Shown: piece after piece, positions 37,544-46,435 of the stretch
Layout: every line of letters starts with the position of its first letter
How positions within the stretch are numbered: position 1 is the stretch's first letter
NCBI GenBank assembly: GCA_024711325.1
Contig: JANJTC010000005.1
Coordinates: forward strand, 1,392,172-1,456,171
Reading direction: 5' to 3'
Origin: Bacteriovoracaceae bacterium
GTDB lineage: Bacteria; Bdellovibrionota; Bacteriovoracia; Bacteriovoracales; Bacteriovoracaceae
DNA: 64,000 nucleotides
Position numbers and translations under genes: made by a program
The notes under the pieces: model-generated
What the model was told of the DNA's origin: nothing
What the model saw: the letters and a program-made list of their open reading frames with translations, nothing else
Databases searched by the model: none

Positions 37544-37671
37544 GTGGCCCAAAGTGTACGACGGAGTTCCAAAAAAACGCAACTGATAAAAAGAGACATA
37601 TATTTCTTTTGCCTCTCGTCTTGGTCATCGCCACAAACAAGTCCCTAATAGTAGGAGTATGAGGAGGACTT

Positions 37672-38073
37672 ATGAATGATAACCGTTTTGGATCTGATCG
37701 TGGACCTTCATATGGAGATGACAATCTTTACCTTGATCGCGATTACAGCGTCGGAGGTGGGGTTAGTATGGAAAATCATGAATGGGACAGAGGATTTAGA
37801 TATCAAAAGGAGCATGGTCATTACGGTAAGGGCCCCAAAGGATGGAAGTATCCGGATGAGCGGATTAAGGAATATGTTTGTGATGCTCTCACCGGAAATA
37901 TGATCGTAGATGCTTCTGATATAGAAGTCGGAGTTTTGGACGGCACGGTTTTACTAGAGGGTAGTGTCACCAGTCGAGAAATGAAGCGTGAAGCTGAGCA
38001 CTGCGTGGAGGGGTTGCCCGGTGTTCAGGATGTTCGGAATGAGATTTTAATCCGGGATATTCTAAGAGATTAA
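37672..38073 (+). CDS. BON-domain protein
   Basis: The 133-residue protein has a Gly/Asp/Tyr-rich first 60 residues and a C-terminal BON domain (DERIKEYVCDAL...IEVGVLDGTVLLEGSVTSREMKREAEHCVEGLPGVQDVRNEI). BON domains bind membranes or phospholipids and are common in envelope-stress proteins. No signal peptide is present, so it may be cytoplasmic. GAGGAGG precedes the ATG. A 51-residue hydrophilic protein follows after 18 bases, probably in the same transcript. Confidence 0.88.
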   Translation: MNDNRFGSDRGPSYGDDNLYLDRDYSVGGGVSMENHEWDRGFRYQKEHGHYGKGPKGWKYPDERIKEYVCDALTGNMIVDASDIEVGVLDGTVLLEGSVTSREMKREAEHCVEGLPGVQDVRNEILIRDILRD

Positions 38074-38091
38074 ACAGTTAGGAGGTATCAG

Positions 38092-38247
38092 ATGAAAGGA
38101 CATACAAAAAAAAGTAACGTTAAAAAACATAGGGGGAATCCCCATGGTAATGCTCCTGATAGCAACACCAAAACCAAAATCAAACAAAATCAGGAAGATT
38201 CTTTAAGGCAGGAAGGAACTTCGGAATCCAATCGGTTAAAACAGTAA
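38092..38247 (+). CDS. Small basic hydrophilic protein (51 residues)
   Basis: The frame begins at an ATG with TTAGGAGG six bases upstream. The peptide is rich in Lys, Asn, Gln, Ser and Gly, with no hydrophobic stretch, resembling desiccation/stress hydrophilins in composition only. Its pairing with the BON gene suggests a shared stress-related transcript. Confidence 0.65.
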   Translation: MKGHTKKSNVKKHRGNPHGNAPDSNTKTKIKQNQEDSLRQEGTSESNRLKQ

Positions 38248-38325
38248 AATGTACGTTTAATTGTTGCATTTAGGCCCTGATTGGTTTAATGTACCTATCA
38301 TTAATGCATTAACCATCGAGGTCCC

Positions 38326-39381
38326 ATGTCTATTTTATCTGGCCCGTTAAAAGTTGGAGCTTTCACACTTTCAAATCGCATCATCATGGCGCCATTAACT
38401 CGCGCTCGTGCCAGTGGTCATAGTCGAGTTCCTAATGATCTTATGGCCCTCTATTATGGTCAGCGAGCATCGGCAGGCATGATCCTTTCAGAAGCTACGG
38501 CGGTTGATCCTATGGGCGTTGGTTACGCTAATACACCTGGTATCTGGTCTCAAGAGCAAGTTGAAGGCTGGAAAAAAGTCACCAAGGCCGTTCATGATAA
38601 AGGTGGCATTATTTTTATGCAGCTGTGGCATGTGGGCAGGATTTCTGATCCATTTTTTTTAGATGGCAAGGCACCTGTGGCACCGTCAGCGATAGCAGCT
38701 GCCGGGCATGTGAGCTTGCTTAGACCACAGCGGGCCTACGTGACACCGAGAGCGCTTGAGATCAATGAGATTAAAGACATTGTAGAGGCCTATAGAAATG
38801 GTGCCAAAAACGCTAAGCTTGCGGGTTTTGATGGTGTTGAGATTCATGGAGCTAACGGTTATCTGCTGGATCAATTCCTGCAAGATGGAACCAATAAACG
38901 CACCGATCAGTATGGCGGATCGATTGAAAACCGCGCTCGCCTATTACTTGAGGTAACTGATGCGGTTATTTCAGTTTGGGGTGCCGATCATGTCGGTGTT
39001 CACCTCGCCCCTCGAGGTGATTCTCATGACATCAAAGACTCCACTCCGAGAGAAACATTTGGTTATGTCGCGAGTGAACTTGGAAAAAGAAAAATTGCTT
39101 TCATCTTTTCCCGGGAATACCAAGGGGCCGATAGTTTAGGACCGGAACTTAAAAAAGCTTTTGGTGGTGTCTACATTGCGAATGAAAAATTCACTAAGGA
39201 AAGTGCCGAAGCTGCCATTGAAAACGGTTTGGCCGATGCCGTTTCATTCGGGATACCCTTCATTTCTAATCCTGATCTTCCAAGAAGATTTGCTGAGGGT
39301 GCTAAGCTTAATGACACAAACTTTGAGACTATTTATGCTGAGGGTGAAATCGGTTATTCAGACTATCCGGCCCTAGTATAA
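38326..39381 (+). CDS. Old-yellow-enzyme-family NADH:flavin oxidoreductase (NemA-like)
   Basis: An FMN-dependent reductase of 351 residues acting on activated alkenes and nitro compounds. Visible are SNRIIMAPLTRARA, the flavin segment LWHVGRIS, the substrate-binding pair EIHGANGYLLDQFLQDGTNKRTD (His, Asn), and the QYGGSIENRARLL motif. It matches the NemA/YqjM class. A GAGG lies six bases before the ATG. Transcription is likely independent. Confidence 0.93.
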   Translation: MSILSGPLKVGAFTLSNRIIMAPLTRARASGHSRVPNDLMALYYGQRASAGMILSEATAVDPMGVGYANTPGIWSQEQVEGWKKVTKAVHDKGGIIFMQLWHVGRISDPFFLDGKAPVAPSAIAAAGHVSLLRPQRAYVTPRALEINEIKDIVEAYRNGAKNAKLAGFDGVEIHGANGYLLDQFLQDGTNKRTDQYGGSIENRARLLLEVTDAVISVWGADHVGVHLAPRGDSHDIKDSTPRETFGYVASELGKRKIAFIFSREYQGADSLGPELKKAFGGVYIANEKFTKESAEAAIENGLADAVSFGIPFISNPDLPRRFAEGAKLNDTNFETIYAEGEIGYSDYPALV

Positions 39382-39438
39382 GAGTAATTTAAGAATAAAG
39401 TTCAAGATGGGATTGGGCCACTTTGCTAAACTTTTTGA

Positions 39439-40719
39439 ATGTTTAAGCAGTGGCCTTTCCAGCTTCAAAAAATTACCCATCGCTTATCAGTGCGAGCAGG
39501 CCTATTTGCCTTGTTGGCGGTTGTTTCATCTCTGGCAGCAGTTCTCTTAGATGGATATGTACCTGATGGATTTGTCGAGTTGGCCGGGGGAAATGCTGTT
39601 GATAACATACTAAACGTCATGGCCTCTTCCATGTTAATCGTTACAACCTTTGCTCTTTCAACCATGATGGCGGCCTATACCGCCGCCACTCAACACACCA
39701 CTCCCCGTGCCACAAATCTAATTATCAATGATTCTAAATCTCATTCTGCCATTTCGATTTTCTTAGGGGCCTTTATTTATAGCGTAGTTTCCCTGATCGC
39801 TCTGTCCACTAAGTACTATGGCCCACGAGGGCGGGTCATTCTCCTGCTTATGACAGTCATTGTTTTAACCGCTGTGGTTTGGGTCATTATTCGTTGGGTT
39901 GAGGAATTAAAAAATATGGGAAGTGTGCATGAAACAATCCGCAGAGTTGAGGGCGCTACGGCGAAGGCCCTGGCCTATCGAGCAGAGCGGCCAACTTTCG
40001 GCTGCATGTCTATGGATCAAATTCCCTCAAATGCCAAGCCTGTCAGGTGCCGTGATGTTGGTTATATTCAAAATATAGATGTCGATTCCCTGGGGAAACT
40101 GGCCGAGAAAGAAAATATTGAAATGTATATTGAAAAAGATGTCGGTGGTTATGTTCATCTTCAGAGCAATCTGGTTTTCATTATTTCAGAAAATGGAGTT
40201 TCAACAAAGCTAGAAGAAAAAATCAGGGAAGCTTTCGCCATTGGCGACCAGCGAACATTTTTAAATGATCCCCGATTTGGCCTCTCAGTGCTATCAGGGA
40301 TTGGGATTAAGGCCCTATCTCCCTCGCTTAATGATCCAGGCACGGCGATAGATGTTGTTGGCTCACTGGTGAGAGTTCTCATCATTTGGGAGAATCAAAG
40401 AGCGACTTGTAAAATGCCAGACACTGAATATCGCCGATTATTTTTCCCTGAGATGGAAATAAATGATCTGTATAATGATGCCTTTTATGGATTGATTAAA
40501 GAAAGTGCAAAGCATCTTGAAGTGGTTAAGGCCATGCAGTCTGGTCTGGAAATATTGGCAAACAGTACAAGCAAGGAATCAAAGAAAATCGCGTTAAAAC
40601 ATCTTGAAATACTAAATCAAAGGTCTAGGGAAGAACTAACCTCTGAAGTGGATGCAAGTCTTATTCAGGCTACAAGTATGATTGGTGAGAATCAGAGGAA
40701 GGCCGTTGATAAGCATTGA
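39439..40719 (+). CDS. DUF2254 membrane protein
   Basis: A 426-residue protein with four hydrophobic segments in the N-terminal third (AGLFALLAVVSSLAAVLL, SMLIVTTFALSTMMAA, SIFLGAFIYSVVSLIAL, VILLLMTVIVLTAVVW) and a large soluble part with FDQRTFLNDPRFGLSVLSGIG-type and SPSLNDPGTAIDVV motifs characteristic of DUF2254. The function is unknown. The next gene starts 12 bases later. Confidence 0.85.
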   Translation: MFKQWPFQLQKITHRLSVRAGLFALLAVVSSLAAVLLDGYVPDGFVELAGGNAVDNILNVMASSMLIVTTFALSTMMAAYTAATQHTTPRATNLIINDSKSHSAISIFLGAFIYSVVSLIALSTKYYGPRGRVILLLMTVIVLTAVVWVIIRWVEELKNMGSVHETIRRVEGATAKALAYRAERPTFGCMSMDQIPSNAKPVRCRDVGYIQNIDVDSLGKLAEKENIEMYIEKDVGGYVHLQSNLVFIISENGVSTKLEEKIREAFAIGDQRTFLNDPRFGLSVLSGIGIKALSPSLNDPGTAIDVVGSLVRVLIIWENQRATCKMPDTEYRRLFFPEMEINDLYNDAFYGLIKESAKHLEVVKAMQSGLEILANSTSKESKKIALKHLEILNQRSREELTSEVDASLIQATSMIGENQRKAVDKH

Positions 40720-40731
40720 AACGAGATCACT

Positions 40732-41268
40732 ATGAATAATTTTTTATTTTCATCCTGGGAAAGTCTCTTCAGAACAGCAGGAATTGGCCTTCTATCATAT
40801 TTTGCTCTTATCGTAATGCTCAGATTAACAGGTAACAGGACTCTCTCTCAAATGAATAGCTTCGATTTTATTGTGACAATTGCTTTGGGTTCAACTTTAT
40901 CAAGTGGAATGATGAATAAAAATATCCCTCTTGCCGATACCCTGGTTGGATTATTACTTCTGATCAGTCTTCAGTGGATCATCACAAAACTGGCAGTGAA
41001 ATCCAATATGGTCAATCGACTGGTAAAGTCTCGGCCGGTGTTAGTGTTCTATAAAGATTTTTTCTTTGAAGAACAGATGAAAAAAGTACGAGTCAATAAG
41101 GATGAGATCTTGGCCAGTATCCGCCAAGATGGTCTATCCTCGATGGATGAAGTAGAGGCAGTGGTTTTAGAAACCAATGGGAAACTCTCTTCAATCCCCA
41201 AAAATACAACACAAGATGGGGGCTATAAACAAGAAAGTTTACTTCAAGGAGTTGAGGGGTTTCATTAG
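40732..41268 (+). CDS. DUF421 (YetF-like) membrane protein
   Basis: The 178-residue protein has three N-terminal membrane segments and the DUF421 marks RLTGNRTLSQMNSFDFIVTIALGSTLS and KSRPVLVFYKDFF. It also has the C-terminal cytoplasmic strand set (DEILASIRQDGLSSMDEVEAVVLETNGKLS). It forms a likely two-gene unit with DUF2254. In Bacillus, YetF affects germination/membrane; no role is known here. Confidence 0.85.
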   Translation: MNNFLFSSWESLFRTAGIGLLSYFALIVMLRLTGNRTLSQMNSFDFIVTIALGSTLSSGMMNKNIPLADTLVGLLLLISLQWIITKLAVKSNMVNRLVKSRPVLVFYKDFFFEEQMKKVRVNKDEILASIRQDGLSSMDEVEAVVLETNGKLSSIPKNTTQDGGYKQESLLQGVEGFH

Positions 41269-42072
41269 TCACTTCTGACATTTAGGACAAAAATAAGTCC
41301 CTCTTTGCGCGAGAATAATCTTTTTAACCGGAGTCTTCTTACACATCTGACAAATCTTCTGATAAAAGACCACCAGGTGTTGCACCCCCGACCCCTTTTC
41401 TCCTGATGAATCACGATAGCCACCTTGAAAGGTTGTTCCCCCCGAGGCCAGCGCCGGGCCAATGACTTTTTTTATCGCTTTCAGAATTCTTGGAAACTCT
41501 TCTTTCCTGATTGCCTTGCATTTTCTGGTTGGAAGAATATGAGCACGTGCACAGATCTCATTAGCTATGTAGTTACCCGATCCAGCAAATAGTTTCTGAT
41601 CCAGGAGAGTCACTTTCAAGGCCCGTTCAGGATAGCGTTTAATTGCATGAGTTAAATAGTCCAAGGTGAATTCCGGATCTGCCAGATCCATACCCAGTTC
41701 GGCCAACTTCTTCTCGGCCTCTTCCGCAGTATAATAGTACATATGTCCAAAGCGACGTGGATCATCATAGGCAAGAGTGTAGCTTGGGCCTTTAAGAGTG
41801 AGGTGAGTATGCTTTGAAGTTTTTATCGTTTCACCAATAAGCCAGGTGCCAGTCATACCAAGATGGGAGAGTAGATGGGAGCCATCGTCGAAGATGAAAT
41901 CCAGGAGTTTGCCTTTGCGTTTAATGGTGGTGAGAGTTTTGCCTTTGAGGTCTAAGGAGGTGTGGAGGATATTTTGTTTTAACTCGGGCGTGGATGAGAC
42001 GGAAGTTATCTTCAGAGGGAGATAGTGGGAGAGTTGGAGTTTTATTGTTTCGACTTCGGGTAGTTCGGGCAT
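41269..42072 (-). CDS. mutM: Formamidopyrimidine-DNA glycosylase
   Basis: A base-excision repair enzyme removing 8-oxoguanine. The N-terminus MPELPEVETIKLQL carries the catalytic Pro2 and Glu3; HLGMTGTW and DDPRRFGHMYYY are standard, with GSGNYIANEICARA in the helix-two-turn-helix region. The C-terminal zinc finger is CQMC-x16-CPKC. 267 residues is normal. The start is fixed by the catalytic Pro after Met. Confidence 0.97.
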   Translation of the reverse strand: MPELPEVETIKLQLSHYLPLKITSVSSTPELKQNILHTSLDLKGKTLTTIKRKGKLLDFIFDDGSHLLSHLGMTGTWLIGETIKTSKHTHLTLKGPSYTLAYDDPRRFGHMYYYTAEEAEKKLAELGMDLADPEFTLDYLTHAIKRYPERALKVTLLDQKLFAGSGNYIANEICARAHILPTRKCKAIRKEEFPRILKAIKKVIGPALASGGTTFQGGYRDSSGEKGSGVQHLVVFYQKICQMCKKTPVKKIILAQRGTYFCPKCQK

Positions 42073-42209
42073 TTGGTTCTATCCTGTTGAAATAATTAAA
42101 ACATAACATCAAAAATGAAAAATGTAGAGCACCCACGGGTATCCATGTACATTTATCTTGTCGAATTTACTGGAAAGATCTACTCAGGCATTATTGTAAC
42201 ATTTAAATT

Positions 42210-42246
42210 GTATGGCTTTATACCCATATAAAAGTATGGCATAATA
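42210..42246. promoter_or_regulatory. Direct-repeat operator candidate in front of the DUF4160 gene
   Basis: Two copies of GTATGGC(A/T)T(A/T)ATA, at 42210-42222 and 42234-42246, are spaced 24 bases apart on one helix face. The second ends on the start codon. A promoter (TTGTAA, 17 bases, TTTATA at 42194-42222) overlaps the first copy. This layout suits autorepression, as in toxin-antitoxin operons. Confidence 0.4.
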
Positions 42247-42545
42247 TGTTGGTGAAGGTCGGGACAGTCATTGAAAACGAAAAGTGGAAAATAAAGGTCT
42301 TCGCCCCTCCTAAAGAACATGGCCCTGCTCACGTACATGTCATGGCTAAAGGGGATAAGGCAGAAGTTAAGATTTCGCTTGTGACTCTTGAGGTGATTGG
42401 GTCGACTCAATTTTCCAAAAGAGTAGTTAAAGGCATTATTAAATACATCCATGAGAATTATGAATATCTCTGGAAATGTTGGGAGGCGCTCCATGGCAAA
42501 ACAGAAAAAACCAAATCTAAAGCAAGCTCTAAAAAAAGTAGATAG
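42246..42545 (+). CDS. DUF4160-domain protein (toxin-antitoxin-like partner)
   Basis: A 99-residue protein with the DUF4160 pattern: WKIKVFAPPKEHGPAHVHVMAKGDKAEVKI, then LEVIGSTQFSKRVVKGIIKYIHENYEYLWKCWEALHG. DUF4160 proteins often lie next to DUF2442 or other antitoxin-like genes. This one overlaps a ribbon-helix-helix-like gene by 53 bases. The start at 42246 has no clear ribosome site; GTG at 42252 is an alternative. AT-rich upstream region with a possible operator. Confidence 0.75.
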   Translation: MLVKVGTVIENEKWKIKVFAPPKEHGPAHVHVMAKGDKAEVKISLVTLEVIGSTQFSKRVVKGIIKYIHENYEYLWKCWEALHGKTEKTKSKASSKKSR

Positions 42546-42756
42546 ATTGTCTGATAAATTTTTTGGAAAGGTCGATGTTGATCTTTCTACTCTGCCTTGT
42601 TTGAAAAAAGTATCGAGAGAAAAAATTACAGCCAATTTTGACTCGGATGTTCTGGAAGCAGTTCGGGCAGTGGCTGAGGAACATCAAATCTCTTATTCTA
42701 CCTTGATGAACGATGTATTGAGAAAAATTTTTATTGAAAATAAAAAGGTCGGATGA
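42493..42756 (+). CDS. CopG/BrnA-like antitoxin candidate
   Basis: An 87-residue basic protein. Its end, REKITANFDSDVLEAVRAVAEEHQISYSTLMNDVLRKIFIE, has the strand-helix-helix pattern of ribbon-helix-helix antitoxins such as BrnA. The start at 42493 has GGGAGG six bases upstream and lies within the DUF4160 gene; the frame opens 42 bases earlier. Its stop overlaps the start of the beta-lactamase-fold gene by 4 bases, so three genes are coupled. Confidence 0.65.
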   Translation: MAKQKKPNLKQALKKVDRLSDKFFGKVDVDLSTLPCLKKVSREKITANFDSDVLEAVRAVAEEHQISYSTLMNDVLRKIFIENKKVG

Positions 42757-43733
42757 GTAGTAGCCTTGGGAATAAACTCAAAGTTCTTTTCTCTCCTTTC
42801 GTTAAACCTGAATCTATTCATGGCCTAGCAGCTGCTGTCGTTAACGGAGAAGAGGCAGCATGCGTTTGTCTAGGGCATGCTAGTCCTTCGTCTAACATCT
42901 TACTAAGCCCAAGTCACTATTTTGAAATTGCTTCGATTACGAAAACTGTCGTAGGCATACTTTTTTCTAAAATGGTTTTAGAACGAAAGATCACATTAAA
43001 TTCAGAGTGTTCTCATTTTTTGCCCCAATTACATGGACGAATTATTGGAAGTGTAACGATTGCAGAACTCCTTACACACAGTTCTGGGATTCCAAGGCTC
43101 CCAAGTAATTTGAAACCTCAAAATCCAATGAATCCATATTTAGGCTATTCGTATGATGATTTGATGCAAGAACTACTTCAGCTAGAGATTGGAGACAAGA
43201 AGTATCTTTATTCGAATTTAGGTTTTTCCCTGTTAGGAAAGGTTGTGGAAATTATCTATAAGGATAAAATTTCGGATGTCCTTAGGAATGAAGTGCTTGT
43301 CCCCCTCGGGATCTCTGGAGTGAATTTTTCTACTGACCCACAAACGGTAGTTCTAACAGATGTACATTCTCATTCAATGCAAAACGTGGAACCCTGGCTT
43401 TTAGGTGAGTTTGAGGCTGCAGGTGGGATGAGGGCAACTATTGAGCAAATGAAAGTTTATTTGGATGCTAATGTTTGGCCTGAAAAAACTTTACTCAAAG
43501 ATGCAATCTTAGATTCACATAAGTTTCTATATTTTGATGGTGAAAACAAAGTCGGCATGGCATGGCACAATGGGACGAAGTCAGGAAATGTGTTCCATGA
43601 TGGTGGAACCTATGGAAGTAGTAGTTTCATCGAATTCAATCCTAGTACGAAAAAAGGAATTGTGATTCTTTCAAATACATACTCTGACTTTAAAGATTTA
43701 ATTCCTGCAATTGATTCCTGTTTGGATTATTAG
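42753..43733 (+). CDS. Beta-lactamase-fold serine hydrolase (class C/PBP type)
   Basis: A 326-residue protein of the serine beta-lactamase/DD-peptidase-like family. The catalytic SxxK is in IASITKTVVG, the second motif YxN is in YLYSNLGFSL, and the third resembles HxG in VFHDGGTYGS. No signal peptide is visible, so it may act inside the cell, probably as an esterase or peptidase. It is coupled by an ATGA overlap to the antitoxin-like gene, an unusual third partner. Confidence 0.85.
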   Translation: MSSSLGNKLKVLFSPFVKPESIHGLAAAVVNGEEAACVCLGHASPSSNILLSPSHYFEIASITKTVVGILFSKMVLERKITLNSECSHFLPQLHGRIIGSVTIAELLTHSSGIPRLPSNLKPQNPMNPYLGYSYDDLMQELLQLEIGDKKYLYSNLGFSLLGKVVEIIYKDKISDVLRNEVLVPLGISGVNFSTDPQTVVLTDVHSHSMQNVEPWLLGEFEAAGGMRATIEQMKVYLDANVWPEKTLLKDAILDSHKFLYFDGENKVGMAWHNGTKSGNVFHDGGTYGSSSFIEFNPSTKKGIVILSNTYSDFKDLIPAIDSCLDY

Positions 43734-44212
43734 TTGTACAGTAAGGGATACCATGGGTGCTCAATTCGTGAAATGGCGTGAAACGGAATGAACTGTCGTG
43801 AAATCAAAAAGCGCAAGAATCACTCTGTAGATCAATAACCTCTCGAATCCATTACTTGATTTTCATTTTTTAATATTAGGTCGGGTAGCTCAGGCATAGT
43901 GCTTCTATGTATTTATTTTAATTGGATATAAATTGTTAATAATAGGTAAAGGCGCTACTAGGGACGCCTTAATGTTAACGAGACCGGACAGACTTAGCAA
44001 TACTTACAACTTTGGACATATCGGCAGGACCAAAAACAACCGAGACAGCTCGATTTTTTAACAGCTCTTATTTTAATTCTTCTTTGTTTCCCACTTACCC
44101 CCCCGAATCGTCTAATCTTTATACAGTGTTCCAGATTTTAACATCTCATAACTCTTTAAAGTGGTTTTAAATTGGCCTTGATATTGCTTATACAGAGTAT
44201 ATAGGGGTTCTT
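43734..44212. other. Long gap with short repeats and no convincing gene
   Basis: This stretch of about 480 bases holds no supported gene. Three copies of CGTGAAA occur within about 45 bases (43769-43810). A possible hairpin AAGGCG / CGCCTT lies near 43951-43972. On the minus strand a 30-codon open stretch without a start (ending KSVRSR near 43978) may be a gene remnant. A weak promoter (TTTAAA, 17 bases, TATACA at 44166-44194) lies just before the next gene. Confidence 0.5.
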
Positions 44213-46435
44213 ATGTTTAAAATGATTATCGGGTTTTATCTCGCAAGCACACTTTTAATGGGATGCTCGAAAACCAGTCCGAATATTCAGGTTAAAGATA
44301 AGATCATCGAGAAAAATCTCAGAACTTACGACGCTCTAACAGCATCGAAAGATATGCAATTATCTGATGAGACAGATCTTGATCTCATCATTCACAATAT
44401 CCGCAGTAAACGTCAGATAGGTTTTGAATGGAAAACTTTCTGGGTCAAAGCTTCAGAGAACATAACTCCTGTAAAGATCTCTGATCAGACCGGGGAAAAA
44501 CTATTCTCATTGAGTAAATTATCCTGTGAAGAGGCACCAGATACTTCTTTTATAATCCTTCAATACGCAGAAAAAGGCCTCGATCAGGAATTAAAAACAG
44601 CTTCTGGAAATGCGGTTGAATGGCTTAAATATTTCCAGACTGTTGTACAAGACTGTCAGATCTCTGAAGATGATGCTTTTATCTTTCGTTATAAAAGTGT
44701 GCTGAGTAATATTCTACAAAACGGGAATAAGAAACTGAAAGTAATGGCATTCTCAGATCTTAATACCAGATTGTCCAGCACCAGGAATTCATTGTTATCA
44801 AAAGAAGCTCGGGATCTTTTTAATACTGATCAGAAGCTGTTAAATATTTCAAACTCGTCACTGACTGATTCCATTTTACTGGCCCATGTTTTTAAAGAAT
44901 TGTTCCCTTACAGGGCAAATCCTTTTCTTGAACTCATTATTAATGAAGCACAAACTGCATCCACAGGTGTTGAATATTATGAAGATTTTGGTGACGCACT
45001 TGTCATGCTTTCACGTATTGATGTTTCTGTGGAAAAAATTCCTCAAATAACCAATTCTCTGATTGATGTGTGGTCTAAGAATAGCAAACTCGCAGATACT
45101 TTAACGACTGAGGAGAAGATCAATTACTTTGATAAGCAATATTCTTCTGCAGAAGTCTTAATGTCATTTCTTGAGTCAGAGTTATCATCCGCTAAAAATA
45201 AATCAGTCGTATTGGATAAAGCTGAAAAACTCATTAGAAACCTTGAGGCTTCTTTGTTTGCACTCCCTCACCCGGAAGATATGATTTTGAAAAAGGGTAA
45301 AGAAGAATTAAATCTTATCCTTGATTTTAGGCATGCTAAAAAAACCGGACAATCCCTGGCAATTGAATCATCTGCGGTTGAAAAGATTAAAAGACTATCA
45401 GACGTATTTCTCGCTTTCCATCGTATGCATAATAAAGGTGACACCTCTTTGCATCTGGCAAAGTTTTGCGAATGGATCGGAACTAATAAACTTGATTCCC
45501 TAAATAGTGTTAAAGTTGGTAACGGTTGCTATGAAATAGCGTCAATCAAAGTCAACCAGGCATTAAAGATAGAAGCTGAAAGTTTTAAAACGCCTCTATT
45601 CTCAGTGATTAAATTTCCCGGTGACCTGAGCATTAAATCAAAGAGTATTGATGTCGGAGTGATTGATCTTACACAGACAAGAGCCCCGGGAACTTCTTCT
45701 GCCCGCTATAGCAGAAAACTTGAATCAATCGTATTTCCTCTAGTTATGGGCTTTGAACTTCAAGAGGACTTTCTGGATATTAAGAAAGATAAGCTTTATT
45801 TTTTCCCTTACCAGTTTATTTATCGCGCGTCTTCTCCGGGGCTTGCTCACATCCAACATTCAAAAGATGGTCACCGTGGTGGAAATCTTATTTTAACTAA
45901 CCAAAAAAGATCAGAAAGCTTCATGCCCACATTCGTTTCAGAAGGTGGATATCCGGCCTCCGTTCTTCCTGGCAACAAAGGAGGAAGAGGTGTTTCATAT
46001 ACAATTGATATGTTCAAAATTGAAGAATGGCTTGGCTCTTCAGCTCAGGGGGAAAGTTATCCACTGGAAGTCCTAAGTGCTAAAAACCTGAAAATTCTTT
46101 TCAGTAAAATGAAAAAGAATAATCAGTATAAAACGATTGTAAAAGTTGAACCTGATTTCATAAATCACATCGGATCAACTGCGTCAGGAGTCTTCGAAGA
46201 GAGTCTCAAACTCGCAAGGGATACCGGCGTTTTAACTTCACCGGGTTTTATGGAAGAACTTTCAGGTCTCGCCATGAATTCACTTTTGAGTGAGATTGAA
46301 TTCAAAATCTCTCAAGGGGAATCTCTAGGTCGACTTTCTGTTCTCGGACCATCACTGGAACTTCCGTCAGCGGCAGATGGAAGTGAACAGGAAATGGGAT
46401 CGCAAGGAGCAAAAGGAAAAATAATTTATGAATAA
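44213..46435 (+). CDS. Lipoprotein opening the putative toxin operon
   Basis: A 740-residue protein with lipobox LLMGC at residue 18, so it is a membrane-anchored lipoprotein. Residues 40-450 are helical and charged and match no family I know. Near 490-630 there is a beta-rich segment with LSIKSKSIDVGVIDL, a DGHRGGNLIL strand and VSEGGYPASVLPGNKGGRGVS. The Gly-rich loops resemble the collagen-like segment in the next gene product. The tail SEQEMGSQGAKGK is also Gly-rich. It overlaps the next gene by 8 bases. Its position suggests it anchors the following exported proteins, which is inference. Confidence 0.82.
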   Translation: MFKMIIGFYLASTLLMGCSKTSPNIQVKDKIIEKNLRTYDALTASKDMQLSDETDLDLIIHNIRSKRQIGFEWKTFWVKASENITPVKISDQTGEKLFSLSKLSCEEAPDTSFIILQYAEKGLDQELKTASGNAVEWLKYFQTVVQDCQISEDDAFIFRYKSVLSNILQNGNKKLKVMAFSDLNTRLSSTRNSLLSKEARDLFNTDQKLLNISNSSLTDSILLAHVFKELFPYRANPFLELIINEAQTASTGVEYYEDFGDALVMLSRIDVSVEKIPQITNSLIDVWSKNSKLADTLTTEEKINYFDKQYSSAEVLMSFLESELSSAKNKSVVLDKAEKLIRNLEASLFALPHPEDMILKKGKEELNLILDFRHAKKTGQSLAIESSAVEKIKRLSDVFLAFHRMHNKGDTSLHLAKFCEWIGTNKLDSLNSVKVGNGCYEIASIKVNQALKIEAESFKTPLFSVIKFPGDLSIKSKSIDVGVIDLTQTRAPGTSSARYSRKLESIVFPLVMGFELQEDFLDIKKDKLYFFPYQFIYRASSPGLAHIQHSKDGHRGGNLILTNQKRSESFMPTFVSEGGYPASVLPGNKGGRGVSYTIDMFKIEEWLGSSAQGESYPLEVLSAKNLKILFSKMKKNNQYKTIVKVEPDFINHIGSTASGVFEESLKLARDTGVLTSPGFMEELSGLAMNSLLSEIEFKISQGESLGRLSVLGPSLELPSAADGSEQEMGSQGAKGKIIYE

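Noticed and set aside
42180-42635. 151-codon minus-strand frame
   Set aside because: It is antisense to the DUF4160 and RHH genes, both of which have better protein-like sequence.
43881-43900. GGTAGCTCAGG resembling the start of a tRNA
   Set aside because: No matching D-arm, anticodon arm or T-arm follows; only kept as part of the gap description.
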